Assembly (NCBI GenBank): GCA_030685065.1
Contig: JAUXQH010000082.1
Span: 1 to 64,000, forward strand
From: Pseudomonadota bacterium
GTDB taxonomy: Bacteria > Myxococcota_A > UBA796 > SXON01
Reading direction: 5' to 3'
Length of the DNA stretch: 64,000 nt
In this document: in pieces, positions 45,159 to 55,815 of the stretch
Numbering within the stretch: the first letter of the stretch is position 1
Layout of the letters: every line of letters starts with the position of its first letter
Position numbers and translations under genes: made by a program
Notes under the pieces: model-generated
Database searches by the model: none
What the model saw: the letters and a program-made list of their open reading frames with translations, nothing else
Told to the model about the DNA's origin: nothing

Positions 45159-46469
45159 ATGCCTGGACAGTTGAAGCGGACGATGGGCCTCGGCGCCCTG
45201 GTGATCTACGGGGTCGGCGACATGCTCGGCGCCGGGATCTACGGGCTGGTCGGCAAGGCGGCGGGGCTAATGGGCCACCTGATGTGGCTCGGCTTCTGCG
45301 GGGCCCTGCTCGCGGCGGTGTTCACGGGGCTCTCCTACGCGTGCATCGGCTCGCGGTATCCGCGGGCGGCCGGGGCCGCGTTCGTGACCGAGCGCGCCTA
45401 CGGGCGGCCCTGGCTGACCTGGCTGGTGGGGCTGGGCGTGGCGGCGTCCGGGCTCACCTCGATGGCGACCGGCTCGCGCGTCATCGCCGGCTACGTGCAG
45501 CGCCTCGGGGTGGACCTCCCGACGCCCGTGATCGCGATCGCCGCGCTGATGGTCGTGGCGGCGGTGGTGTTCCGCGGGATGCGCGAGAGCACGTGGTTCA
45601 ACGTGGTGTGCACCACCGTCGAGGTGAGCGGGCTCCTGTTCGTCATCGCCGTCGGGATCCCCTACTGGGGCGGTGTCGACCTGACGACGCCCCCCGTGGG
45701 CGCGGAGGACACCTCCGCCATCGCGCGCATCCTCGTGCAGGGCGCGGTGCTGACGTTCTTCTCGTTCATCGGCTTCGAGGACCTGCTGAACGTCGCGGAA
45801 GAAGCGAAGGACCCCGAGCGCAACCTGCCGCTCGCCCTCGTCATCGCGCTGGTCATCGCTACCGTCATCTACCTCTCGGTCTGCGTGACGGCGCTGGCCG
45901 TGCTCACGCCCGAGGAGCTGGGGGCGAGCAAGGCGGCGCTGGTCGACGTGGTGGGCCGGGCCGCCCCCTGGTTCCCGCCTACGGCGTTCGTCGGCATCGG
46001 CATCTTCGCCGTGGCGAACACGGCGCTGCTGAACTTCATCATGGGGTCGCGGCTGCTCTACGGCATGAGCCGCCAGGGCCTCCTGCCGCGGGCCCTCGGC
46101 GTGGTGCATCCCACGCGCCACACGCCGCACTACGCGATCCTGCTCCTCCTCGGCATCGTGAGCGTCCTGATGCTGACCGCCGACATCGACGCGCTGGCGT
46201 CGGCCACGTCGCTGCTGCTGCTCACCGCGTTCGTGGTGGTGAACATGGCGCTGGTGGTGCTGAAGCTCAAGGCCGAGGATCCGCCGGGCCGCTTCGAGGT
46301 GCCGATGGCGGTGCCGGTGGTCGGCGCGTTCATCTGCGCGGGGCTGATCCTGGCGCGGGTGTTCGATCCGGCGGCGGACCCGCGCGCCCCCCTGGTCACG
46401 GCGGCGATCCTCGCGGCGCTGATGCTGCTCTACGCGGTGGTGCGGCCGAAGGTTGCGGTGGTGGTGTAG
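45159..46469 (+). CDS. APC-family amino acid/polyamine permease
   Basis: A 436-residue membrane protein with about twelve helices, opening GLGALVIYGVGDMLGAGIYG, the TM1 substrate-binding motif of APC transporters, and FFSFIGFEDLLNVAEEAKDPERNLP in the middle. It would import or exchange an amino acid; the substrate cannot be read. It starts 5 bp after the lipoprotein stop. Confidence 0.92.
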   Translation: MPGQLKRTMGLGALVIYGVGDMLGAGIYGLVGKAAGLMGHLMWLGFCGALLAAVFTGLSYACIGSRYPRAAGAAFVTERAYGRPWLTWLVGLGVAASGLTSMATGSRVIAGYVQRLGVDLPTPVIAIAALMVVAAVVFRGMRESTWFNVVCTTVEVSGLLFVIAVGIPYWGGVDLTTPPVGAEDTSAIARILVQGAVLTFFSFIGFEDLLNVAEEAKDPERNLPLALVIALVIATVIYLSVCVTALAVLTPEELGASKAALVDVVGRAAPWFPPTAFVGIGIFAVANTALLNFIMGSRLLYGMSRQGLLPRALGVVHPTRHTPHYAILLLLGIVSVLMLTADIDALASATSLLLLTAFVVVNMALVVLKLKAEDPPGRFEVPMAVPVVGAFICAGLILARVFDPAADPRAPLVTAAILAALMLLYAVVRPKVAVVV

Positions 46470-46474
46470 CGCAC

Positions 46475-47341
46475 TCAGACCCCCCGCCGCCGCGCGCCCC
46501 AGAACGGCAGCACCGCCGAGCAGACCACCAGCACCGCCATGCCGAAGCGGGCGCGGGTGTCGGGCACCTGGTCGAGCAGCACCCAGCCGAGCAGCGTCGT
46601 GATCAGCGGGCTCGCGGCTCCCGCCGCGGCGACCGAGGCGACGTGGCCGTCGCGGTAGGCCGCCGTCATGAGGAGCTGCGCGGCCGTGGCCGAGAGGCCC
46701 GCGCCGACGAGGTAGCCCGCCGTCACGAGGTCGACCGGGAGCCGCGCCCCGGTGGCCAGCATCAGCGCGATCGACGCGATCGACGACATCAGCGTGAACC
46801 AGAACACGATCGTGACCGACGAGTTGGTCGCCGACGCCTTGTTCACCGAGACGTAGGCGCCCGCCGCCGCGAGGCCGCTGGCGAGGCCGAGGGCGCGGCC
46901 GAGGGTGTCGTCGCTGCCCGGGCGCGGATGCGCGAGCAGGCCCACCCCCGCGAGGGAGCCGGCGATGGCGATCCACGCGGCGATGCTGGTCCGTTGGCCG
47001 AGCAGCCACGGCGCGAGCAGCGCGACCCAGATGGCGCTGGTCTGGTTGAGGAACGCGGCCTCGCCGAGCGAGACGTAGCGGATGCACGCGAAGTAGGTGA
47101 GCAACGCGACGGCGCCGAGGAGGCCCCGCGCCCAGAGGGCCGGACGAGCGTCGCCCACCAGCTGCAGGGGGGCTCGCCAGGAGACGATTACCAACGCGAG
47201 CAGGTTCACGACGGAGCGGAAGGCGCTGCTCGTGAACGTGGACAGGCTCGGGTCGCGACGGTGCGCGAACCCGACGAAGGTGGCCATCCCCGCGAACAGC
47301 ACGGACCCGAGGAGCATCCACACGATCGCCCGCGCCGCCAC
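46475..47341 (-). CDS. EamA/DMT-family transporter
   Basis: A 288-residue protein with ten hydrophobic helices in two five-helix halves, the EamA drug/metabolite layout. The second half carries ASPLITTLLGWVLLDQVPD, typical of the family. Likely a metabolite exporter. It converges with the permease, the stops being 5 bp apart. It is preceded by topA on the same strand. Confidence 0.88.
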   Translation of the reverse strand: MAARAIVWMLLGSVLFAGMATFVGFAHRRDPSLSTFTSSAFRSVVNLLALVIVSWRAPLQLVGDARPALWARGLLGAVALLTYFACIRYVSLGEAAFLNQTSAIWVALLAPWLLGQRTSIAAWIAIAGSLAGVGLLAHPRPGSDDTLGRALGLASGLAAAGAYVSVNKASATNSSVTIVFWFTLMSSIASIALMLATGARLPVDLVTAGYLVGAGLSATAAQLLMTAAYRDGHVASVAAAGAASPLITTLLGWVLLDQVPDTRARFGMAVLVVCSAVLPFWGARRRGV

Positions 47342-47411
47342 GGCCCCCGCGCGGACGGGCGCGCCGGCGGAAGCAGCGGTTGGCGCGGAGGACAGGCTCA
47401 GGGACGGACCC

Positions 47412-50400
47412 TCAGGTGGACTCTTCGACCGCCCGGACGACCTTCACCACGACCGCCTTCTGCGAGCCGGTGGGCGACGAGCCCGCCGCCGGCACCGCGG
47501 GCAGCGCCGCCGGCGCGGAGGGAGCCGGAGCGGGAGCCGGCGCGACCTGCGCCTTGGTGATCCCGGCCTTCGTGCCCTTGACCCCGGCGGCGCCCCTGCC
47601 GACCGGCGCGGGCGGCGCGGCGGCCTTCTTGGACCCCTTCTTCGCGGAGCCCGGCTTGGCGGAGGCGGGGGCCTTCGCCGCGCTCGCCTTCGCGGGGGCC
47701 GAGGCCTTCGCGGCGGCGGGGGCCTTCGCGGGAGCTGCGGCCTTCGCGGCGGCGGGGGCCTTCGCCGGCGCCTTGGCCTTCGGAGTCTCCCCCTCGGCCT
47801 TCGCGCTCGCGGCCTTCGCGACCGGCGCCCCGCGGCCCGGCTTCGCGCCGCGCTTGGGCTTGCTGGGGCCGGCCTCGCGGCGCTTCACGAGCAGCTCGGC
47901 GGCCTCCCCGAGGGTGAGCGAGTCGGGATCGACCCCGCGCGGGAGCGACGCGTTGGTGGTGCCGTCGGTGACGTAGGGGCCGAAGCGGCCCTTCATCATG
48001 TTGACGGTGCCGCCGGAGACGGGGTCCGCGCCGAGCACGCGCAGGGGCTCGATCGCGGTCCGGGCGCGGCGCACGGGCTGATCGAACAGCTTGGAGGCCT
48101 CCTCGCGGCCGATCTCGAGGACCGACACGCCCGGCGGCACCGAGCGGCTGTCCTTGCCGCGGCGGACGTACGGGCCGTAGCGACCGTTGGCGGCGGTGAT
48201 CTCCTCGCCAGTCTTCGGGTCGGGACCGACCGTGCGGGGCAGCGAGAGGAGCTGGAGCGCCATGTCGAGCGTGAGCGTCGATGCCTCCATTCCCGGAAGC
48301 AGCGAGGCGCGATCCGGCTTGTCCTCGACGACCGGCTTCTTGCTCTTCTTGGGCTTGCCGGCGGCCGTGACGGGGACGACCGCCTTGACCATCTCGCCGC
48401 GCTGGACGAAGGGCCCGAAGCGCCCGTTCATGAGCAGGATGGAGAGGCCGGCGGGATCCTTGCCGAGCACGGTCGGGCCCGCCGCCTTGCGCTGGAGCCG
48501 CTCGAGCGCGTAGGCGAGGGTGACCTCGTCCGGGGCGACGTCCTCGGGGAGATCGGCGGTCGCCTCTCCCGCGGAGAGGAACGGCCCGAACTTGCCGACG
48601 CGGACCACGACGTCGACGCCGGCGTCGCTCTTGCCGATGGGGATGGTGCAGACCTTGCGCGGGTCCGCCGCCTGCTCCGCCTGGCCGAGGCGGGTCTGGA
48701 GGCCGAGGTCCCCCAGGTAGAACTCGCGCAGCGTCTCGACCCAGTTCTTGTTGCCGAGGGCGACACGATCCAGATCGTCCTCGATGCGGGCGGTGAACGT
48801 GTAGTCCACCAGCTCGGAGAGGTGCTGCTCCATCAGCTCGGTGACCGCGAAGGCCACGAACGTGGGGACCAGGGCGCCGCCGCGCTTGAACGCGTACTTC
48901 TCGAGGATCTTGTCGATGATCGAGGCGTAGGTGCTCGGCCGGCCGATGCCGCGGGCCTCGAGCTCCTTGACGAGCGTGGCCTCCGTCAGGCGGGCGGGGG
49001 GCTGGGTGGTGTGGCCCTTCGCGTCGAGCTGCTTCGTGTCGACGCGCTCGCCCTCGACGAGCGCGGGGAGCGGCCGCTCCTGGTCGGCCAGCTCGGCCTC
49101 GGGATCGTCGCTGCCCTCGACGTAGGCGCGGCGGAAGCCGGGGAACTTGATCACCTTGCCGTTCGCGACGAAACGGGCGTCGTCCACCGCGAGGATCACG
49201 CTGGTGAGGCTGCCGTGGGCGTCCGACATCTGGCAGGCGACGGTGCGCTTCCAGATCAGCTCGTACAGGCGCGCCTCGCGCTCGCTGAGCTCCTTCTGCG
49301 CGTCCTCGACGTCGCGGAAGGTCTCGCCGGCGGGGCGGATGGCCTCGTGCGCCTCCTGGGCGTTCTTGACCTTCGTCTTGTAGATGCGGGGCTCGGGGTG
49401 GAGGTAGTCCTTCCCGAAGCGCTGCAGGATGAGGCTGCGCGCGGCCGTGATCGCCTGCTCGGAGAGCGTGAACGAGTCCGTACGCATGTAGGTGATCCAG
49501 CCGCTCTCGTAGAGGCGCTGGGCCACGTCCATCGTCTGCTTGGCGCTCCACCGGAACTTGCGGATGGCCTCCTGCTGCATCGTGCTGGTGGTGAAGGGCG
49601 GGTAGGGCTTCTCCTTCCAGGGCTTCGCGTCGACCTTGTCGACCTTGCCCGTGCGCCCGAGGAGGCGCGCGACGAGGGCCCGGGCCGCGGGCTCGTCGAG
49701 AAGCAGGACGTCAGCCCCTCCCGAAGACCGCTGTGCCAGCTTGCCGGTGGACTCGTCGAAGTCTCGCCCCGTCGCGAGGCGCTTGCCGCCAACCTCGATG
49801 AGGCGGGCGCCCACGTTGGCGTCCTTCGCGGTGAAGCTTCCCTCGATGTCCCACCAGGTCGCCGAGCGGAAGGCGCAGCGGGCGCGCTCGCGATCGACGA
49901 GCAGGCGCACGGCCACCGACTGCACGCGGCCGGCGGAGAGGCCTCCGCGCACCTTGTGCCACAACAGCGGGCTGACCTCGTAGCCGTAGAGACGGTCGAC
50001 GATGCGGCGCGCCTCCTGGGCGTGCACCAGGTCCTCATCGATGTCGCGGGGCGAGGCGATGGCCTTGTTGATCGCGTCCAGCGTGATCTCGTGGAACACG
50101 AGGCGCTTGACCGGCACGCGCGGCTTGAGCACCTCGCGCAGATGCCAGGAGATGCTCTCGCCCTCGCGATCCTCGTCTGTCGCGAGGTAGACGATCGAGG
50201 CGTCCTTCACGAGCGCCTTGAGCGACGCCACCTGCTCCTTGCGGTCGGCGGAGATGACGTAGAGCGGCTTGAAGTCTTCGTTGACCTTCACGCCGAGCTT
50301 CGTCCAGCCGTCCTTCTTGTGTTCGGGCGAGACGTCCGTGGCCCTCTCGGGGAGGTCGCGCACGTGTCCCTTGCTCGCCTCGACCACGTAGCCGGCGCCG

Positions 50401-50462
50401 AGAAACTTGGAGATGGTCCGCGCCTTGGCGGGGGACTCGACGATGACCAGCGGCTTCGGCAT
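47412..50462 (-). CDS. topA: DNA topoisomerase I with KGRFGPYV repeats and Lys/Ala tail
   Basis: A 1016-residue type IA topoisomerase that relaxes negative supercoils. Toprim acidic residues are in DEDREGE (96-102) and the active-site Tyr325 in GWITYMRTDS. After the core the protein has repeated NGRFGPFV/KGRFGPYV units (four or more) instead of the Cys4 zinc fingers of E. coli TopA, then a long Lys/Ala/Pro-rich tail (about 865-1016) like histone-tail linkers. Such tails occur in several GC-rich groups. The ATG at 50462 is the natural start. Confidence 0.97.
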   Translation of the reverse strand: MPKPLVIVESPAKARTISKFLGAGYVVEASKGHVRDLPERATDVSPEHKKDGWTKLGVKVNEDFKPLYVISADRKEQVASLKALVKDASIVYLATDEDREGESISWHLREVLKPRVPVKRLVFHEITLDAINKAIASPRDIDEDLVHAQEARRIVDRLYGYEVSPLLWHKVRGGLSAGRVQSVAVRLLVDRERARCAFRSATWWDIEGSFTAKDANVGARLIEVGGKRLATGRDFDESTGKLAQRSSGGADVLLLDEPAARALVARLLGRTGKVDKVDAKPWKEKPYPPFTTSTMQQEAIRKFRWSAKQTMDVAQRLYESGWITYMRTDSFTLSEQAITAARSLILQRFGKDYLHPEPRIYKTKVKNAQEAHEAIRPAGETFRDVEDAQKELSEREARLYELIWKRTVACQMSDAHGSLTSVILAVDDARFVANGKVIKFPGFRRAYVEGSDDPEAELADQERPLPALVEGERVDTKQLDAKGHTTQPPARLTEATLVKELEARGIGRPSTYASIIDKILEKYAFKRGGALVPTFVAFAVTELMEQHLSELVDYTFTARIEDDLDRVALGNKNWVETLREFYLGDLGLQTRLGQAEQAADPRKVCTIPIGKSDAGVDVVVRVGKFGPFLSAGEATADLPEDVAPDEVTLAYALERLQRKAAGPTVLGKDPAGLSILLMNGRFGPFVQRGEMVKAVVPVTAAGKPKKSKKPVVEDKPDRASLLPGMEASTLTLDMALQLLSLPRTVGPDPKTGEEITAANGRYGPYVRRGKDSRSVPPGVSVLEIGREEASKLFDQPVRRARTAIEPLRVLGADPVSGGTVNMMKGRFGPYVTDGTTNASLPRGVDPDSLTLGEAAELLVKRREAGPSKPKRGAKPGRGAPVAKAASAKAEGETPKAKAPAKAPAAAKAAAPAKAPAAAKASAPAKASAAKAPASAKPGSAKKGSKKAAAPPAPVGRGAAGVKGTKAGITKAQVAPAPAPAPSAPAALPAVPAAGSSPTGSQKAVVVKVVRAVEEST

Positions 50463-50561
50463 GTACCTTCGACCTTCCCGGGTCGGCCTGACTACACCGG
50501 GTAGGCGCGACCTCGCAAGCGGAGCAGCGCGGGATATCTGCGAAGGCTACAAGATCGCACG

Positions 50562-51446
50562 ATGGACCGGGTTGCCCATTTTCTCGCCTTTCTTCGTGCA
50601 GAACGTGCCGCGTCAGCGCATACCTTGCGGGCATACGGTCGCGAGCTCTCCACGCTCGCCGACGCCCTCGCGCCCCGCCCGATAGAATCCGCGTTGCTGG
50701 CCGATCTTCGCGCCCACCTGGCGCGCGGCGCGGGGGCTCCGGCGAGCCTTCAGCAACGGATTGGAGCAATCCGCACGTTCTATCGGTGGCTCGTGCGGGA
50801 AGGCGTGATCGCCGAGAGCCCGGCCGACCGCCTGACCTCCCCCAAGGTGAAGCGCCCGCTCCCGCGCGTGCTCGAGGTCGACGAGGCGACGGGGGTCGTG
50901 GAAGATCCCGCCGGCGAGGGCTGGCGGCACACGCGGAACGTGGCGTTGCTCGAGGTGGCCTACGGCGCGGGCCTCCGCGTGTCCGAGGTCGCGGCGCTGG
51001 ACGTGGCCGATGTCGAGCTGGACCGCGGCCTGGTGCGCGTGCTCTCGGGCAAGGGGCGCAAGGGGCGCATCGTGCCGATCGGGCCGGTCGCCGTGGAGGC
51101 CGTGCGCGCGCTGCTCGCGGAGGGCCGGATGGTGGACGGCCCCCTGTTCCGCAACGTGCAGGGCGGGCGGCTCACCACGCGCGGCCTCTACGACGTGGTG
51201 CGTGCCGCCGGCGTGAAGAACGGCCTGGCCGGCGTGCACCCGCACGCGATGCGCCACTCGATGGCGACCCACCTCCTGGCCAGCGGCGCGGACATCCGGT
51301 CGATCCAGGAGATGCTGGGGCACGCGTCGCTCTCGACCACCCAGCGCTACACCCAGGTGGAGCTCGACCAGCTCCGGGTTGCCCACCGCAAGGCCCACCC
51401 GAGAGCGCGGCGGGCGCGAGAGGGCGGCGATCCGTCGAGCGGGTGA
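50562..51446 (+). CDS. xerC: Tyrosine recombinase XerC-like
   Basis: A 294-residue site-specific recombinase for resolving chromosome dimers. The SAM-like N-terminal core-binding domain is about 1-90. Catalytic residues: Arg in GLRVSEVAALD, Lys in GKGRKGR, HxxR in HAMRHSMATHLL, His in LGHASLSTTQRY and the Tyr in the same block. Its place beside topA (divergent) is a common arrangement for Xer genes. It could be XerD, so the symbol is tentative. The tail (RARRAREGGDPSSG) is short and basic. Confidence 0.88.
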   Translation: MDRVAHFLAFLRAERAASAHTLRAYGRELSTLADALAPRPIESALLADLRAHLARGAGAPASLQQRIGAIRTFYRWLVREGVIAESPADRLTSPKVKRPLPRVLEVDEATGVVEDPAGEGWRHTRNVALLEVAYGAGLRVSEVAALDVADVELDRGLVRVLSGKGRKGRIVPIGPVAVEAVRALLAEGRMVDGPLFRNVQGGRLTTRGLYDVVRAAGVKNGLAGVHPHAMRHSMATHLLASGADIRSIQEMLGHASLSTTQRYTQVELDQLRVAHRKAHPRARRAREGGDPSSG

Positions 51447-51485
51447 CGTCGAGCGGGTGACATCGATCGGGTGACGTCGATCGGG
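51434..51485. repeat. 14-bp tandem repeat at the end of xerC
   Basis: GTCGAGCGGGTGAC occurs at 51434 and 51448, with variants ATCGATCGGGTGAC at 51462 and GTCGATCGGG at 51476. The first unit overlaps the xerC stop. Probable slippage product. Confidence 0.7.
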
Positions 51486-51555
51486 CCGACCTCGTCGGCC
51501 GCTCCGCCGGAGCCGTCGAGAAAGGTGTAGCATTGGCGGCGCTGGAGGTGATGGG

Positions 51556-52608
51556 GTGGGTGTTCCGCGGCGGCCGTTGACGGAGGACGAAGCGCGCCAG
51601 ATCGACGCGACGACGGCGGCGCGCGAGCGGGGCACGCTGTACGAGGTCCTCGGGCTCCAGCCTTCGGCCACGACCGCCGAGGTCGAGGACGCGTACCACG
51701 ACCTTGCCCGCCAGTGGCATCCCGACCGCTTCTACAGCCGGGAGACCGGCGAGCGCGGGCCCCTGCTCGAGGAGAACTTCGGCGCCGCCACCCGGGCATA
51801 CCGCATCCTCCGCGACGAGGTGAAGCGCAAGAGCTACAACCGCGAGGCCGGGATCACGGTCAAGTCCGTCGTCCGAACCCCCGCCGTCGTGCCCCCTCCG
51901 CCTCCTCCTGCGCCCGCCCCACGCGCCCGGTTGTCCTCCATCGGCAACGGCGTCAACGCGGGCGACACGTCCCCGGGGGGCACCCGGGTCTACGAGACCG
52001 CGATCGGCCGCGCGCCACCGCCCACACCCACACCGACACCCACGCCCAAGCCACCGAGAGCGGTGGACAAGATCCGCCAACATCTCGGGGAGCAGCTCAC
52101 CCGGGCGCGCGCCTACCACGACGCCGGGAAGGCCGACTTCGACGCGGGCCGCTTCGCGAAGGCGGAGAGCGCGCTGTACCTCGCGATGAAGTTCGATCCG
52201 CACAACCCGTCCTACACCCAGCTCTACGAGCAGGCGGCGACGCAGGCGCGCGCCGGGCGCGGCAAGGGTTTCCTCACGCAGGCCGAGCAGGAGGAGTCCT
52301 ACGGCCGGCTGAAGGAGGCCATGGGCCTGTATCTGAAGGCGGCGGAGTGTGATCCGCCCGACGGCGTCGCCTTCTTCCGCCTCGCGCACCTGCAGCGGTC
52401 GCAGGATCAGGACACGCGCGGCGCCGTGGCCAACCTCCGCAAGGCCGTGTCCAAGGAGCCCCGCAACGTCGCGTACCGACTCGCGCTCGGCGAGCTCTAC
52501 GAGACCTTGAAGCTGCACGCCAACGCCGTGCGCGAGGCCCAGGTCGCGCTCGAGGTGGACCCGAAGTCGGAGGCCGCCAAGGCGCTGATCAAGCGGTTGA
52601 AGAAGTAG
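51556..52608 (+). CDS. J-domain protein with TPR repeats
   Basis: A 350-residue protein. A DnaJ domain at about 25-90 (TLYEVLGLQPSATTAEVEDA) has the HPD motif at 55-57, so it should stimulate a DnaK-type chaperone. A Pro-rich linker (about 110-120 and 150-165) leads to TPR-like helices (FDAGRFAKAESALYLAMKFD, then [20 protein letters not shown]). The start is GTG, with GGAGG upstream. The last 64 bp are repeated exactly 1,000 bp downstream as part of a 200-bp duplication, so an insertion has used this 3' end as its target. Confidence 0.82.
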   Translation: MGVPRRPLTEDEARQIDATTAARERGTLYEVLGLQPSATTAEVEDAYHDLARQWHPDRFYSRETGERGPLLEENFGAATRAYRILRDEVKRKSYNREAGITVKSVVRTPAVVPPPPPPAPAPRARLSSIGNGVNAGDTSPGGTRVYETAIGRAPPPTPTPTPTPKPPRAVDKIRQHLGEQLTRARAYHDAGKADFDAGRFAKAESALYLAMKFDPHNPSYTQLYEQAATQARAGRGKGFLTQAEQEESYGRLKEAMGLYLKAAECDPPDGVAFFRLAHLQRSQDQDTRGAVANLRKAVSKEPRNVAYRLALGELYETLKLHANAVREAQVALEVDPKSEAAKALIKRLKK

Positions 52609-52744
52609 CGGGAGCGGCGGATTTCGGGGCCCGCGCGCCGCCCATCGCGGCGAAGTCGCGGCCGAAGGGGACCGCCAGCCATGCGCAGGGCGCGCACCCG
52701 CTCGGGGATGCGCGGTCCCGGCGGCCCGCTCGGGGGCCGACGGA
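52545..52744. repeat. 200-bp direct repeat, copy A (3' end of J-domain gene)
   Basis: It covers the last 21 codons and stop of the J-domain gene plus 136 bp downstream. Copy B starts exactly 1,000 bp later and differs by a few substitutions and small indels (for example GGCGCTGATC against GGCGCTAATC). Consistent with an att-type duplication left by an integrated element. Confidence 0.88.
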
Positions 52745-52900
52745 ACCGCTCGACGCCACGCAGGGAAACTGCGGGCGGTGCAACGGTTGAGCCGCCATCG
52801 GCGCGTCACCATGCTCCAGACCTACGACGACAACCGCGTGGACATGAGCGGCGAGATCAGCGGCACCGTTGCTGGCAGGGGTAGCGGTGCCGCGTTGGCC
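52745..52900 (+). pseudogene. Relic C-terminus of a tyrosine integrase
   Basis: Just inside repeat copy A, an open frame reads LRAVQRLSRHRRVTMLQTY and then DDNRVDMSGEISGTV. This resembles the C-terminal catalytic end of phage-type integrases (RLxRH...TxxxYDDNR..DxxGE), with the likely nucleophile Tyr. The rest of the enzyme is missing. It is only about 45 residues, so the call rests on the pattern. Confidence 0.5.
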
Positions 52901-52980
52901 ACGTCGGCACCTCGGCCCTCCGCCCCGTGGCCATGCGCTCCACCCGGCATGCGCTGGTCCTGGGGTGGGGGCAGGGGCTC

Positions 52981-53232
52981 CTATCCATCACGACGAAAAT
53001 TGTACTGGGGATTCCAACCGCCGTGGTTTCGGCGGTAGGTCGCCAGATCCTCCACCTCGCGCTGCCGCGCCACGCTCCGGGCCTTCGGCGGACCCTCGAT
53101 CACCATGTGCGTGAACCGCTTGCCGTCGTCGAGGTGCTCGTCGTGGCGCGCTTCCGGGTCGTTGGTGATGCCCTTGTACACAGTGCGGCGGCCGCTCATG
53201 AGGGAGTAGTTGTAGGTGTCGCGTCGTGCCAA
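52981..53232 (-). CDS. Small GIY-YIG nuclease-like protein
   Basis: About 83 residues, opening ARRDTYNYSLMSGRRTVYKGI and then TNDPEARHDEHLDDGKRF. This fits the GIY-YIG core (YNYSL for the first Tyr block, VYKG for the second), with the Arg and His after it and a late conserved NHGGWNPQYN. The start is TTG at 53232 because GGAGG lies five bases upstream; a longer form from 53283 lacks an RBS. It lies between the two 200-bp repeats, so it is probably element cargo or a homing-type nuclease. Confidence 0.68.
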   Translation of the reverse strand: MARRDTYNYSLMSGRRTVYKGITNDPEARHDEHLDDGKRFTHMVIEGPPKARSVARQREVEDLATYRRNHGGWNPQYNFRRDG

Positions 53233-55170
<1,938 letters not shown>

Positions 55171-55196
55171 ACCGCATCCGATAGAAGCTTGGGGCC

Positions 55197-55272
55197 GGGC
55201 CGCTAGCTCAGTCGGTAGAGCACCGGACTTTTAATCCGTGGGTCGCGGGTTCAAGTCCCGCGCGGCCCACCA
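55197..55272 (+). tRNA. tRNA-Lys (TTT)
   Basis: Acceptor GGGCCGC pairs with GCGGCCC. The anticodon loop CTTTTAA has anticodon TTT. T-loop TTCAAGT. CCA is encoded. Confidence 0.95.
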
Positions 55273-55279
55273 TTTGCCA

Positions 55280-55357
55280 GATCCCATCGTCTAGTCTGGC
55301 CCAGGACACCGGGTTTTCATCTCGGCGACACGGGTTCAAATCCCGTTGGGATCACCA
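55280..55357 (+). tRNA. tRNA-Glu (TTC)
   Basis: Acceptor GATCCCA pairs with TGGGATC. The anticodon stem CCGGG/CTCGG has loop TTTTCAT with anticodon TTC. The D-arm reads GTCTAGTCTGG, as in glutamate tRNAs. CCA is encoded. It lies 7 bp after tRNA-Lys; accessory DNA starts right after it. Confidence 0.9.
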
Positions 55358-55815
55358 ACTCGAATAAAGCCTGGTTTCTCGGTGGGTTACCCCGAACCGA
55401 GACAGGGCTGCAATCCCGACGAATCGCGTCCATGGTTGCGGAATCCCGAGCACCATGGTTGCACGGTGGTTGCAGCCGTGCAGGCCACTTCCGGTGAGGG
55501 CCGCTACGGAGCGCGTCGGCCGGTCGCGTTCCTCAGTGCCCCCCCACAGCGGGCCGGCACGGGAAATGCGTCCGGCAGCGACGGCTCCTCTGCCGCGATG
55601 GGACGCACGGCGGGAGTCCAGGGCCGGTCGGGCCCCTGAGCTCCCTCGCCCGCGCGGGGGGGACCTAGTTGAGGCCGCCTTCTACGGTGGGCTGGCTCTT
55701 GGGCGGTCGGCGACTTGCAGGTCGGAAGTCTACGAACCGCCGGCTTCGTCCGCACACGTTAGTGCGCTCGGCACGAAGCTCAAAGCACGAACACGGGTGA
55801 CCGTCGGAGGCCGGG
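55358..55815. other. Island edge, no gene seen
   Basis: Between tRNA-Glu and the nuclease-like gene. It includes CATGGTTGC words repeated around 55431 and 55451. No integrase, repeat of the tRNA 3' end or RNA gene recognised. Confidence 0.45.
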
